Positions 17,378 to 27,301 of a stretch of DNA of 50,975 nucleotides are shown here, piece after piece. The notes beneath the pieces were generated by a model. It did not search any database. It had not been told where the DNA came from and was given only the letters and a program-made list of their open reading frames with translations. This DNA is from DSNY01 sp016861185. GTDB lineage: Bacteria; Pseudomonadota; Gammaproteobacteria; Burkholderiales; Burkholderiaceae_F. A program made the translations under genes and the position numbers. The number at the start of each line of letters is the position of its first letter. Position 1 is the stretch's first letter. The stretch spans positions 1 to 50,975 of the forward strand of contig SZOR01000016.1 of NCBI GenBank assembly GCA_030263275.1, in the 5' to 3' direction.

Positions 17378-17693
17378 AGCGCCTCCTTTCCTGCGATGAA
17401 GGCATGACCTTGGATCGGCCGCGCGGGAGTTCGTTCCGACCGACCGGTCCAGGTGACGCTGTCGGGCTGCGGCAAGTCTCAAAGAAGCCCGAAACGCTCG
17501 AACTCTGCATTCCTCGGCGACTGCGGGCGGGGTAACACAACGCACAGGCGGGCCGAGGTCCGAGCAGTCGCGCGTCGCGTCGACTGCCAATCCTGTTGAA
17601 TCCCAAGCAACCGCATCGCGCCTCTTTCCCTCGCCCCAACCGCTCCCCCGGTCGTACGTGGGCCCTTGGCCCGCTCATCTTCCGGGACCAGCC
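17378..17693. other. Gene-free stretch
   Basis: About 315 bases between the SPW gene and the ParE toxin. Apart from the SPW gene's ribosome site and probable promoter, I see no gene, clear repeat or RNA in it. Confidence 0.4.
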
Positions 17694-17990
17694 TCAGTAA
17701 TCCTTGTATCCCGCCTCACGCTGATGCCGCAGCCGCAGGACCCGAACGATGTCACGGATCTCGTCGTAGACATACAGCGCCAGATAGCCAGTGCGACCCT
17801 GGCCGATGACGAGTTCTCGCAGTTCGCCGCTCTTGCGTCGTCCGATCCGCGGGTGAGCGTCCAGCACGGCGAGCGCATCGAATACGCTCGCCATCCGGGA
17901 TTCAGCCACTTCCGGCGCCGTCTGGAGCAGGAATTCCCGCAGCCGTTCGATATCTTCGAGGGCGCGCGCCGAAAGGACTACTTGCGCCAC
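17694..17990 (-). CDS. RelE/ParE-family toxin
   Basis: A 98-residue toxin. It opens VVLSARALEDIERLREFLLQ and continues with the central RIGRRKSGELRELVIGQGR and the C-terminal LYVYDEIRDIVRVLRLRHQRE, the standard ParE/RelE strand pattern, ending in the His-Gln-Arg-Glu segment. ParE members poison gyrase and RelE members cleave mRNA; family resemblance alone does not decide which. The gene overlaps the upstream antitoxin by 13 bases, giving the usual antitoxin-first order. Confidence 0.9.
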   Translation of the reverse strand: MAQVVLSARALEDIERLREFLLQTAPEVAESRMASVFDALAVLDAHPRIGRRKSGELRELVIGQGRTGYLALYVYDEIRDIVRVLRLRHQREAGYKDY

Positions 17991-18268
17991 GGCTTGGGCC
18001 GTGGACGGGCAGCAGGTTTACCGCGCGCCAGCGCCTCGAAATATGCGCGCGCCTCGTCGAGCGCAATGCCCTTGCCGCTCGCCTCCATCTCCTTCTCGGC
18101 CGCAAGCGCGTCGTCGATGAATCGGCGATAGCGCTCGGCCGCCTCCAGTTCGGTTTCGATCGCCTGCAGCATGAAGGCATGGGGGGTCAGGCCGGTGCGC
18201 TTGGCGACCGCTTCGATCCGCCTCTTCACACGCGCGGGAAGCTTGAGGCTGGTGGCAACGGTGCTCAT
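17978..18268 (-). CDS. Ribbon-helix-helix antitoxin
   Basis: A 96-residue antitoxin partner of the ParE-like toxin. The N-terminal ribbon-helix-helix (about 5-45: TSLKLPARVKRRIEAVAKRT, then TPHAFMLQAIETEL) should bind the operator as a dimer. The rest (ERYRRFIDDALAAEKEMEAS...YFEALARGKPAARPRPKP) is the toxin-binding tail. ATG 18268 is chosen because the RHH begins there. A close relative without a toxin lies at 20965-21228. An inverted repeat upstream (18289-18308) is a likely autoregulatory site. Confidence 0.88.
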   Translation of the reverse strand: MSTVATSLKLPARVKRRIEAVAKRTGLTPHAFMLQAIETELEAAERYRRFIDDALAAEKEMEASGKGIALDEARAYFEALARGKPAARPRPKPWRK

Positions 18269-18288
18269 GGAATCGGCCCCGACAATTG

Positions 18289-18308
18289 GGTAGTCGGATG
18301 ATACTACC
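18289..18308. promoter_or_regulatory. Putative operator of the RHH-ParE module
   Basis: The inverted repeat GGTAGT-N8-ACTACC is centred about 30 bases upstream of the antitoxin ATG. This size and position suit an RHH dimer pair. Autoregulation is inferred from the family. Confidence 0.5.
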
Positions 18309-18411
18309 GAGGTCGAGTCGATCGGCGCTCCGAGCGTGCCGTCCGTGGAACGGTGCCGCAGCAAGGCTTCTGGCGGCACTTGTGCCATGAGCCGCGCTGC
18401 TGTTGCCGGCT

Positions 18412-18771
18412 TCAATCGAGGTACTTCCACGACGACGCGCCGTCGAGCCGACGGACGCGCGCGCCCGCGACTTCATGCGGCTCGAAGTTGCGCGCGTTGA
18501 CACCCATCTTGCTGCCTGGACGCCGCTTCAGCGGCTGCCAGTGCGTCACGCATCCGCACGACTTGCAGCGGACGAACCGCAGCGTGCGGTCGCCCCATGC
18601 GTACGCGTGCGTTGCGCCCGGCGCGGCTTCTACGCGAACCTTGTCCGCCGGGTAGTACGCCCACAGCGCCCCGAGCCGGCGGCAGATCGAGCAGTTGCAG
18701 AGGGTCAGGCTGCGCGGCCGGTTTGGAACGGTGACGCGGACGGCGCCGCAGTGACAGGTGGCGGTGAGCAT
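18412..18771 (-). CDS. GFA/CENP-V domain protein
   Basis: A 119-residue zinc-binding protein of the glutathione-dependent formaldehyde-activating (GFA) family. The cysteine pattern is complete: CHCG (Cys6, Cys8), CNCSIC (Cys25, 27, 30) and CKSCGC (Cys69, 72, 74). The body WAYYPADKVRVEA and the end NARNFEP are typical. The formaldehyde-glutathione activity is established for Gfa itself; many paralogues like this one have no assigned substrate. It is a single gene with no clear operon partners. Confidence 0.88.
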   Translation of the reverse strand: MLTATCHCGAVRVTVPNRPRSLTLCNCSICRRLGALWAYYPADKVRVEAAPGATHAYAWGDRTLRFVRCKSCGCVTHWQPLKRRPGSKMGVNARNFEPHEVAGARVRRLDGASSWKYLD

Positions 18772-18907
18772 TTGGCGGCTACTTGATTTCAGCCGACAGC
18801 GATCTTCCGTCCGAAAAGTGGCTCGTGCGCGGCCGCCGCTCCGCCGTCTCCTGGCTCAAGGAGAGCACGGCCCGCGAGATCGACGGTCATCGGTCCTGCG
18901 AAGAATG
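18772..18907. other. Short gene-free stretch
   Basis: Between the GFA gene and the decayed toxin I see nothing recognisable. Open frames here on the plus strand are antisense to the remnant next door. Confidence 0.4.
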
Positions 18908-19208
18908 CTACGCATCGCGCGCCCGCGCTCGCCAGTATCCGGGCTTCCTGCTGAACGGTGCGAGCGCGAGGACGTGCACCTCGGTCGGCCCGTCCAGAGA
19001 TACGCGCGAGAACGGGAACCGTCAGAGAAACACGCGCAGCGTCCCGAACTTAGGGCGACTCCCCTTCGGGCAACCGCGCAGCAAGCGGCTCCGCCTGCTC
19101 AACCTCGTTGACGAGTCGCTCCGCAAGTCGCGGGATGATGACTGCGTAATACTGTGTCTCGGCGACAGGCCCTGCGCGCGCAGCGTCGTGAAACCGAACC
19201 GGTTTCAC
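18908..19208 (-). pseudogene. Decayed RelE/ParE toxin
   Basis: The minus strand starts at a GTG overlapping the antitoxin stop (AGGTGAAA). It encodes VKPVRFHDAARAGPV and ETQYYAVIIPRLAERLVNEV, a typical ParE N terminus, but reaches a stop after LPEGESP (about 19042). In the next frame the homology continues as PKFGTLRVFL, then a stop codon, then RFPFSRV...VLALAPFSRKPGYWRARARD, a typical ParE C terminus. At least one frameshift and one nonsense change are therefore needed to explain it. The span of 301 bases is not a multiple of three. It is certainly non-functional as a full toxin. Confidence 0.8.
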
Positions 19209-19327
19209 CTGAGTAGCTGGCGAACCTCGGCGAAGACTTCATCGGCCGGCACGAGCTTCGCGCTTCCGGCTTCGACTTCCGCGATCCGGCGCAGGATCTG
19301 CGTGCGGCGCTCGGCCTCGATCAGTTG
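19205..19327 (-). pseudogene. N-terminally truncated addiction-module antitoxin
   Basis: About 40 residues (LIEAERRTQILRRIAEVEAG, then KLVPADEVFAEVRQLLR) match the C-terminal half of the short 'addiction module component' antitoxins (Unstab_antitox type). Its stop overlaps the start of the decayed toxin, so the pair was a genuine TA operon. The frame continues upstream, but that sequence is Arg/Trp/Cys-rich and unlike any antitoxin N terminus, so the 5' half appears lost. Confidence 0.65.
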
Positions 19328-19618
19328 CCGAACCCGGACTTCGCTACGCCTGAAAGCGAAGCGACACCACCGGAGGAGACGACGGCCGAAGCAACGACCC
19401 AAACTGCACCGTACCGGAAGACCCGACTGTCGGGGATTTACCCAACCAGGACACAGGTCGCTGTCCCGCCACGCCGCAATCCTCGATAGCGCCACGCGAC
19501 GAAGTCGGCTCATTGCAGCCGCAGCGTTGCCCACGCTACGCGGCCACGGCATCTTCGCAGTCCGAGGTGACCGGCCTCCGGCTGCCCGAACAGCGGCTCA
19601 GCCGGCCACCTTCACAGT
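19328..19618. other. Gene-free remnant region
   Basis: About 290 bases upstream of the antitoxin fragment. No feature was recognised. A plus-strand frame ending PYRKTRLSGIYPTRTQVAV is open, but it has no start signal and overlaps the antitoxin antisense. Confidence 0.35.
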
Positions 19619-20890
19619 TCACTTCACGACCGCCCCGTAAATCAGGTTCTTGAACAGGTTGCGCGTGTGCAGCCGCGGTGTGGGCGCAGCGGCCATGAAG
19701 ACGCCGACGATCTTCTCTTTCGGGTCGATCGTGAAACTCGTGCCGCCGGCGCCGGCCCACATCGCGTCGCCGGTCGATCCCGGTGCGATCGCGAAGCCGT
19801 CTTGCCGCCGGATCCCGAAGCCGAGGCCGAAACCGTAGCCGGGTCCCGTCGTCGGTGCCGGCGTACCCGCGAGCCCCGGGATGTGATCGGACAGCATGTA
19901 TTCGACCGTCTTTTTCGACAGCAGCCGCACGCCGTCCAACTCGCCGCCGTTGAGCACCATCTGCGCGAAGCGCAAGTAGTCGGCCGCGGTCGTCACCGTG
20001 CCGGCACCGCCGAGTCGATAGCGCTTCGCAGGATCGGCTTCGACGCGCACCCACTTCCAAAGCGAGACTTTCTGCGGATCGGCGTCGTATGCGTCGGCTA
20101 GGCGCGGCATCTGCTCGGGCGTGACCTGGAAGCTCGTGTCCTTCATCTTCAGCGGCTTGAAGATCATCTCGTCGAGCAGCACGTGCAGCGGCTTGCCGGC
20201 GGCGCGTTCCAGCAGCACGCCGAGCACGTCGGTCGAGATGCCGTACTCCCAGCGCGTGCCGGGCTGGTATGCAAGCGGCACGGTCGCCAACCGCTTCATG
20301 AACTCGTCCGGCGAGATGTCGGATTCGCGACCTTCGATGTCGAGCTTGTTGTACGCGTCGCGGATCTCCGGATACGGCGAGCTGCCGGCGTAGGTGAAGC
20401 CCGAGGTGTGACGCAGCAGGTCCTGGACCGTGATCGGCCGCGCGGCCGGCTCCGTGTCGCGCGTCACGTTGCCGGCGGCGTCGCGTTTCTCGACGATAAC
20501 TTTCAGATCCTTCAGCTCCGGCAGAAAGTTGGTCACCGGATCGCGCAACTGGAACTTGCCCTGCTCGACCATCATCATCGCCGCCACCGAGACGAACGGC
20601 TTGGTCATCGAGAAGGCGCGGAACACGGCGTCCTTCGTCATCGGCCGCGTCTTGCCGTTGTCGAGGAAGCCGTGCGCCTCGAAGTGCACGATGCGGCCGT
20701 TGCGCGCGATCAGCGTGACCGCGCCAGGCATCGTGCCCTTGTCGATCTCCTGCTTCATCACCGGGGCAATGCGCGCCAGACGGTCGCTCGCCATGCCCTG
20801 CGATTCGGGCGACGACGTCGGCAGTTGCGCCGGCGCAGGTGGCGCGAAGGTTGCGGTGGCGAGTAAGGCGGCGGACAACAGCAGACGCAT
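19619..20890 (-). CDS. Beta-lactamase-fold serine hydrolase (class C / esterase type)
   Basis: A 423-residue secreted hydrolase. The signal peptide MRLLLSAALLATATFAPPAPAQ is preceded by an AAGGAGGAG ribosome site. The catalytic S-x-x-K is Ser94-Met-Thr-Lys97 (FRAFSMTKPF), and the tyrosine motif is Tyr216 (WEYGIS). A late GAGGTSF stands in the position of the KTG triad, a variant common in esterases (EstB-like) and penicillin-binding-protein-like peptidases rather than true AmpC. Substrate is unknown; esterase or D-amino-acid peptidase activity is more likely than cephalosporin hydrolysis. No ampR-like neighbour is present. Confidence 0.87.
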   Translation of the reverse strand: MRLLLSAALLATATFAPPAPAQLPTSSPESQGMASDRLARIAPVMKQEIDKGTMPGAVTLIARNGRIVHFEAHGFLDNGKTRPMTKDAVFRAFSMTKPFVSVAAMMMVEQGKFQLRDPVTNFLPELKDLKVIVEKRDAAGNVTRDTEPAARPITVQDLLRHTSGFTYAGSSPYPEIRDAYNKLDIEGRESDISPDEFMKRLATVPLAYQPGTRWEYGISTDVLGVLLERAAGKPLHVLLDEMIFKPLKMKDTSFQVTPEQMPRLADAYDADPQKVSLWKWVRVEADPAKRYRLGGAGTVTTAADYLRFAQMVLNGGELDGVRLLSKKTVEYMLSDHIPGLAGTPAPTTGPGYGFGLGFGIRRQDGFAIAPGSTGDAMWAGAGGTSFTIDPKEKIVGVFMAAAPTPRLHTRNLFKNLIYGAVVK

Positions 20891-20964
20891 TGGTTTTCTC
20901 CTCCTTGCGAGCCCACGATCGGGCGCGCGCAGGATACGGTGGCAGCCGGCAGAGGGCAATGCGG

Positions 20965-21228
20965 CTACTCGAACTCTGGCCGCGGCCGCGTTGCGACTCG
21001 ACCCGGAGCGAGTGCTTCGATGTACTCGCGCGCTTCAGCCGGCGCTAGCGCCTCGCCGGTCCGCTGCGTTTCCCTGTCCGCGGCGAGCGACTCGGTGACA
21101 AAGCGAACATATCGTTCGGCCAGCGTCAGTTCGGTTTCGATCGCCTGCCGCGTGAACGCGTCCGGCGTCACACCCGTCCTTCTCACGACAACCTCGGCGC
21201 GCTTCTTCATGATCGCCAAGGGCTTCAA
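20965..21228 (-). CDS. Orphan RHH antitoxin, possibly degenerate
   Basis: An 87-residue frame closely resembling the antitoxin at 17978-18268. Shared blocks include RRTGVTPDAFTRQAIETEL (cf. KRTGLTPHAFMLQAIETEL), AERYVRF, and the ending A.RPRPEFE. Only a TTG start (21228) is available, and the segment corresponding to the first ribbon (AAARLKP) lies upstream of it. That suggests the original start was lost. No toxin gene follows: 19619-20964 holds the hydrolase and a short gap. It may be a solitary repressor, an anti-toxin decoy or a remnant. Confidence 0.55.
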   Translation of the reverse strand: MKPLAIMKKRAEVVVRRTGVTPDAFTRQAIETELTLAERYVRFVTESLAADRETQRTGEALAPAEAREYIEALAPGRVATRPRPEFE

Positions 21229-21360
21229 CCGGGCCGCTGCGGCTTCATATCGGATGCGGTCGGCACCATAGCAGGGCCGCTACGTGCATTGCCGAGTCGA
21301 GGCGGACGGAGCCTAGGACCGCCCGAGGCTGGGGTATCCTTCGCCCTCGCTCACAGCGCG

Positions 21361-21556
21361 ACGCGGGAGAGCGTGCCGGCCGGTCCTTCAGGCGGCCGGC
21401 GCCGCCGAAGGCGCAATCCACCCGTAATCGCTCAGGTTCAAGGAACCGCGGCGCGCGAGCGACTCTGGAGAGACCGGCGCACGCGACGTGATGCCGGCGC
21501 CGAAGGGGCAGCAGGCGGGCTACCGCCTCAAACTCTCAGGCAAAAGGACAGAGGGG
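21361..21556 (+). promoter_or_regulatory. Tandem glycine riboswitch
   Basis: Two consecutive glycine aptamers precede gcvT. Aptamer 1 (about 21361-21452) has GCGGGAGAG, CGCCGAAGGCGCAA and CGCTCAGGTTCAAGGAACCGC. Aptamer 2 (about 21461-21556) has CTCTGGAGAGA, CGCCGAAGGGGCA and CTCTCAGGCAAAAGGACAGA. These are the canonical conserved blocks of both aptamers. It should turn on gcvTHP when glycine is abundant. A possible -10 element (TATCCT) lies at 21336-21341. Confidence 0.95.
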
Positions 21557-21598
21557 TGCAGGCTGACGCGAGTCGGTCCGCGCCCCTTTCTCTTTTTC
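21554..21598 (+). terminator. Riboswitch expression platform terminator
   Basis: GGGGTGC pairs with GCGCCCC (one G-U), enclosing a weaker inner GGCTGAC/GTCGGTCC helix. TTTCTCTTTTT follows. The 5' arm begins at the last bases of aptamer 2, so glycine binding could compete with terminator formation. It lies 15 bases before the gcvT ATG. Confidence 0.75.
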
Positions 21599-21613
21599 GC
21601 TGACGAGTGCCCG

Positions 21614-22714
21614 ATGAGCCTGAAACGCACGCCGCTATACGCAACGCACGTCGCCGCCGGCGCCAAGATGGTCGACTTCGGCGGCTGGGAGATGCCGCTG
21701 CACTACGGCTCGCAGATCGAGGAGCACCACGCGGTGCGCCGCAAGGCGGGCATGTTCGACGTCTCGCACATGCGCGTCGTCGACCTCGACGGCGCGGGCA
21801 GCCGCGACTTCCTGCGCGTGCTGCTCGCCAACGACGTGCTCAAGCTCACCCCCGGCAAGGCGCTGTACTCGTGCATGCTCAACGAGGCGGGCGGCGTGAT
21901 CGACGATCTGATCGTCTACTGGATCCACACCGACCACTACCGCGTGGTCGTCAACGCGACGACCGCGGAGAAGGACATCGCGTGGATGCACAAGGTCGCG
22001 CACGACCGCCGGATTCCGGTCGCGATCCTGCCGCGGCGCGAGCTGGCGATGGTCGCGGTGCAGGGCCCGCAGGCGCGCGCGCTGCTGCGCGAGGTGATCG
22101 AAGGGCTCGACGGCGACGCGGCCGCCGCGATCGACCGACTGAAGCCGTTCGGCGCGGCGGTGGTCGACGAGTTCTTCATCGCCCGCACCGGTTACACCGG
22201 TGAGGACGGCTGCGAGGTCGTGCTGCCGGCCGACGAAGCGCCCGACCTCTGGGAGCGGCTCGTCGCGGAAGGTGTCGCGCAATGCGGGCTCGGCGCGCGC
22301 GACACGCTGCGGCTCGAAGCCGGCATGGCGCTGTACGGGCAGGACATGCACGAGACGGTCACGCCGCTCGAAACGGGGCTCGCATGGACCGTGGACTTCA
22401 AGGAGTCGCGCGACTTCATCGGCCGCGCCGCGCTGGAGAAGCAGCTCGCCGCAGGCAACCTGCGCCAGTACGTCGGGCTGAAGCTGCTCGACAAGGGCGT
22501 GCTGCGCTCGCATCAGAAAGTGGCCACGGCGCACGGCGAAGGCGAGACCACGAGCGGCACGTATTCGCCGACGCTCGAATGCTCGATCGCGCTCGCGCGC
22601 GTGCCGGCGGGCGTGAAGGTCGGCGACACGGTGCAGGTCGATCTGCGCGGCAAGCCCGCCAACGCGCTGGTGACGAAGTATCCGTTCGTGCGGAACGGGA
22701 AGGCGCTGGTTTGA
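21614..22714 (+). CDS. gcvT: Glycine cleavage system T protein (aminomethyltransferase)
   Basis: A 366-residue tetrahydrofolate-dependent aminomethyltransferase. It takes the aminomethyl group from lipoyl-GcvH and yields 5,10-methylene-THF and ammonia. The N-terminal MVDFGGWEMPLHYGSQIEEH, FDVSHMRVVDLDG, the folate-site RTGYTGEDGCEV and ETVTPLETGLAWTVDF are all typical. ATG 21614 lies just after the riboswitch terminator; the longer open frame runs into the aptamer and is not coding. First gene of gcvT-gcvH-gcvP. Confidence 0.96.
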   Translation: MSLKRTPLYATHVAAGAKMVDFGGWEMPLHYGSQIEEHHAVRRKAGMFDVSHMRVVDLDGAGSRDFLRVLLANDVLKLTPGKALYSCMLNEAGGVIDDLIVYWIHTDHYRVVVNATTAEKDIAWMHKVAHDRRIPVAILPRRELAMVAVQGPQARALLREVIEGLDGDAAAAIDRLKPFGAAVVDEFFIARTGYTGEDGCEVVLPADEAPDLWERLVAEGVAQCGLGARDTLRLEAGMALYGQDMHETVTPLETGLAWTVDFKESRDFIGRAALEKQLAAGNLRQYVGLKLLDKGVLRSHQKVATAHGEGETTSGTYSPTLECSIALARVPAGVKVGDTVQVDLRGKPANALVTKYPFVRNGKALV

Positions 22715-22715
22715 G

Positions 22716-22743
22716 GGTTCAGGATTCAGGACGCAGGATTCGG
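22716..22743 (+). repeat. Short direct repeat of GGATTCA-type units
   Basis: GGTTCAGGATTCAGGACGCAGGATTCGG: three degenerate 8-9 base units between gcvT and gcvH. A similar GGATTGC triplet lies at 44523-44550. Confidence 0.55.
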
Positions 22744-22772
22744 CAAGAACGAACACCCAACAGGAGAGCAGC

Positions 22773-23159
22773 GTGAAAGTCCCAACCAACCTGAAATACA
22801 CGAGCAGCCACGAGTGGGTGCGGCAGGAGTCCGACGGCACGGTGACGATCGGGATCACCGAGTTCGCGCAGGACGCGCTCGGCGATCTGGTCTACGTCGA
22901 ACTGCCCGAAGTCGGCCGCCAGTTGAAGGGCGGCGAGCCCTGCGCGGTGGTCGAGTCGGTCAAGGCGGCGTCCGACGTTTACGCGCCGATCGCCGGCGAA
23001 GTCGTGGCGATCAACGAGTCGCTGAAGGACAAACCCGAGTCGATCAACGCCGACGCGTTCGGCGTGTGGATGTTCCGGCTGAAGCCCGTCAACGCCGGCG
23101 ACCTCGGCGCGCTGCTCGACGCCGCCGGCTACGAGGCGGCGATCGCGGCGAACAAGTGA
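22773..23159 (+). CDS. gcvH: Glycine cleavage system H protein
   Basis: A 128-residue lipoyl carrier that shuttles the aminomethyl intermediate between GcvP, GcvT and the lipoamide dehydrogenase. Lys64 in VVESVKAASDVYAP is the lipoylation site. The surrounding YTSSHEWV and FAQDALGDLVYVELPEVG are fully typical. It starts at GTG 22773 with CAGGAGAG upstream. It lies 58 bases after gcvT; the gap holds a short direct repeat. Confidence 0.96.
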   Translation: MKVPTNLKYTSSHEWVRQESDGTVTIGITEFAQDALGDLVYVELPEVGRQLKGGEPCAVVESVKAASDVYAPIAGEVVAINESLKDKPESINADAFGVWMFRLKPVNAGDLGALLDAAGYEAAIAANK

Positions 23160-23236
23160 CCTTGCGCGCTTGCGCGCAGGGTCATCCCCGCGCAAGCGGG
23201 GATCTCATTGAACCCCGGCGCGCGCCGGGGCGACGA
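23160..23236 (+). repeat. Three consecutive hairpins between gcvH and gcvP (family C)
   Basis: In series: TGCGCGC-TT-GCGCGCA; CCCCGC-GCAA-GCGGGG within GTCATCCCCGCGCAAGCGGG; and CCCCGGCG-CG-CGCCGGGG. The middle one resembles widespread GTCATCCCCGC-type intergenic repeats. There is no T-run. They could stabilise upstream mRNA or tune gcvP expression. Confidence 0.75.
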
Positions 23237-23252
23237 ACACGGATCGAATGAA

Positions 23253-26159
<2,907 letters not shown>

Positions 26160-26233
26160 GGTTGAGTCGGTCTGCGGGTTGCGTTCGACACGATCGCTGC
26201 TCGCGGACCGAAGGCTGCACCGGCCACGAAAGT

Positions 26234-26262
26234 CTTGACAGCGCGCGCCGCTTGCGCTGAGA
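26234..26262 (+). promoter_or_regulatory. Putative promoter of the Lys-rich peptide gene
   Basis: A consensus -35 TTGACA (26234-26239), a 17-base spacer and TGAGAC (26257-26262) as a weak -10. It lies 45 bases before the small ORF. Confidence 0.5.
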
Positions 26263-26306
26263 CTTCGCGTGCCGTCGTGTGGCGGCGCTTCATGCGAGGT
26301 AACGCT

Positions 26307-26354
26307 ATGAAGAAGACAGCGAAGAAGCCTGCCAAGAAGGCCCCGAAGCGCTAG
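26307..26354 (+). CDS. 15-residue Lys-rich peptide
   Basis: A tiny open frame, MKKTAKKPAKKAPKR, with a GAGGT ribosome site six bases upstream of the ATG. It has seven lysines plus an arginine and is built of K-K-x-A-K-K-P repeats like the tails of H1-like bacterial histones. It lies in a self-contained unit: consensus -35 upstream and a strong terminator 31 bases downstream. This could be a nucleic-acid-binding peptide, or the last fragment of a longer H1-like gene. Translation is not proven. Confidence 0.45.
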   Translation: MKKTAKKPAKKAPKR

Positions 26355-26385
26355 TCGACCAGACTAGGGGTCTTGCTGGCAGACG

Positions 26386-26418
26386 GCCCACCGCGGCAAC
26401 GCGGTGGGCTTTTCTTTT
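26386..26418 (+). terminator. Strong intrinsic terminator
   Basis: A perfect 10-bp stem GCCCACCGCG/CGCGGTGGGC with a GCAA tetraloop is followed by TTTTCTTTTC. It closes the small Lys-rich unit and isolates it from the following hydrolase gene. Confidence 0.92.
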
Positions 26419-26440
26419 CTTCGGGTGCGGAGGCACGACG

Positions 26441-27301
26441 ATGACCGGACCCGCAATGGTCGAATCGGCGCCGATCCGCGCCTGCCTTGTCGCCCTCGCC
26501 GCATCGGTCCTCGCGGGCTGCAACATGATCGAAGGCATGTTCTTCTACCCGGACCGCGTGCAATACACGCGGCCGGCCGACTACGGGCTCGCGTACGAGG
26601 ACGTGGCACTCGCGACGGCCGACGGCGTCAAGCTGCACGCCTGGTGGCTGCCGGCGCAGGGCGCAGCAGCGGGCACCGTCCTGCACCTGCACGGCAACGC
26701 GGCCAACGTCAGCAACCATCTGCCGCTCGCGGCGTGGCTGCCGCGCGCCGGCTTCAACGTGCTGATGCTCGACTACCGCGGTTTCGGCCGATCCGAGGGC
26801 AGGCCGACGCTCGACGGCGTGCTCGAGGACGCGCGCGCGGCGCTGGCGCATCTGCGTTCGCGGCGCGACGTCGATGCGACCAAGCTGATCGTCTTCGGCC
26901 AGAGCCTGGGCGGCGCGACCGCGTTGCGGCTGCTCGCCGAAGACGCGGCCGGCGTACGGCTCGCGGTGATCGACTCGGCGTTCGCGAGCTATCGCGGCAT
27001 CGCACGCGACGCCGCGCTGCAGTCGATCGTGCTCGCGCCCTTCCTGCCGCTTGCGCTGCCGCTGCTGCCCGGCGCCGACAAGGATCCGGTCACCGCGCTC
27101 GCGCGCATCGACGTGCCGCTGATCTTCGTCCACGGCCGCGCGGATCGGGTGATTCCGTTCAAGCACAGCGAGCAGCTCTTGGCCGCCGCGCAGGAGCCGA
27201 AGCGACTGATCGCGGTCGAGCGGGCGCAGCACATGGAGAGCGTCATGCGCCCCGACGTGCAGTCGCAAGTGCTGGCGGCGATGCGCGACGCCGTGCGGTG
27301 A
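26441..27301 (+). CDS. Alpha/beta-hydrolase lipoprotein
   Basis: A 286-residue hydrolase with a hydrophobic N terminus ending in the lipobox VLAGC (Cys27), so it is probably a lipoprotein anchored in the envelope. The fold shows the oxyanion segment HLHGNAANVSN, the DYRGFGRSEGRPT strand, the nucleophile elbow GQSLGG (Ser155), an Asp in HGRADRVIPF and a His in RAQHMES. It resembles YfhR/FrsA-like and human ABHD13-like serine hydrolases; the substrate is unknown. It is a single gene between the terminator and a repeat cluster. Confidence 0.88.
   Translation: MTGPAMVESAPIRACLVALAASVLAGCNMIEGMFFYPDRVQYTRPADYGLAYEDVALATADGVKLHAWWLPAQGAAAGTVLHLHGNAANVSNHLPLAAWLPRAGFNVLMLDYRGFGRSEGRPTLDGVLEDARAALAHLRSRRDVDATKLIVFGQSLGGATALRLLAEDAAGVRLAVIDSAFASYRGIARDAALQSIVLAPFLPLALPLLPGADKDPVTALARIDVPLIFVHGRADRVIPFKHSEQLLAAAQEPKRLIAVERAQHMESVMRPDVQSQVLAAMRDAVR

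Noticed and set aside
18783..19640. A 285-residue plus-strand protein
   Set aside because: It is antisense to the decayed ParE module and has no conserved features.
19619..20890. An AmpC beta-lactamase conferring resistance
   Set aside because: The fold and S-x-x-K fit, but the KTG triad is not canonical and no ampR-type neighbour is present. Esterase or peptidase activity is likelier.
21488..21613. An upstream start for gcvT
   Set aside because: It falls inside the second glycine aptamer and terminator. Homology starts at ATG 21614.
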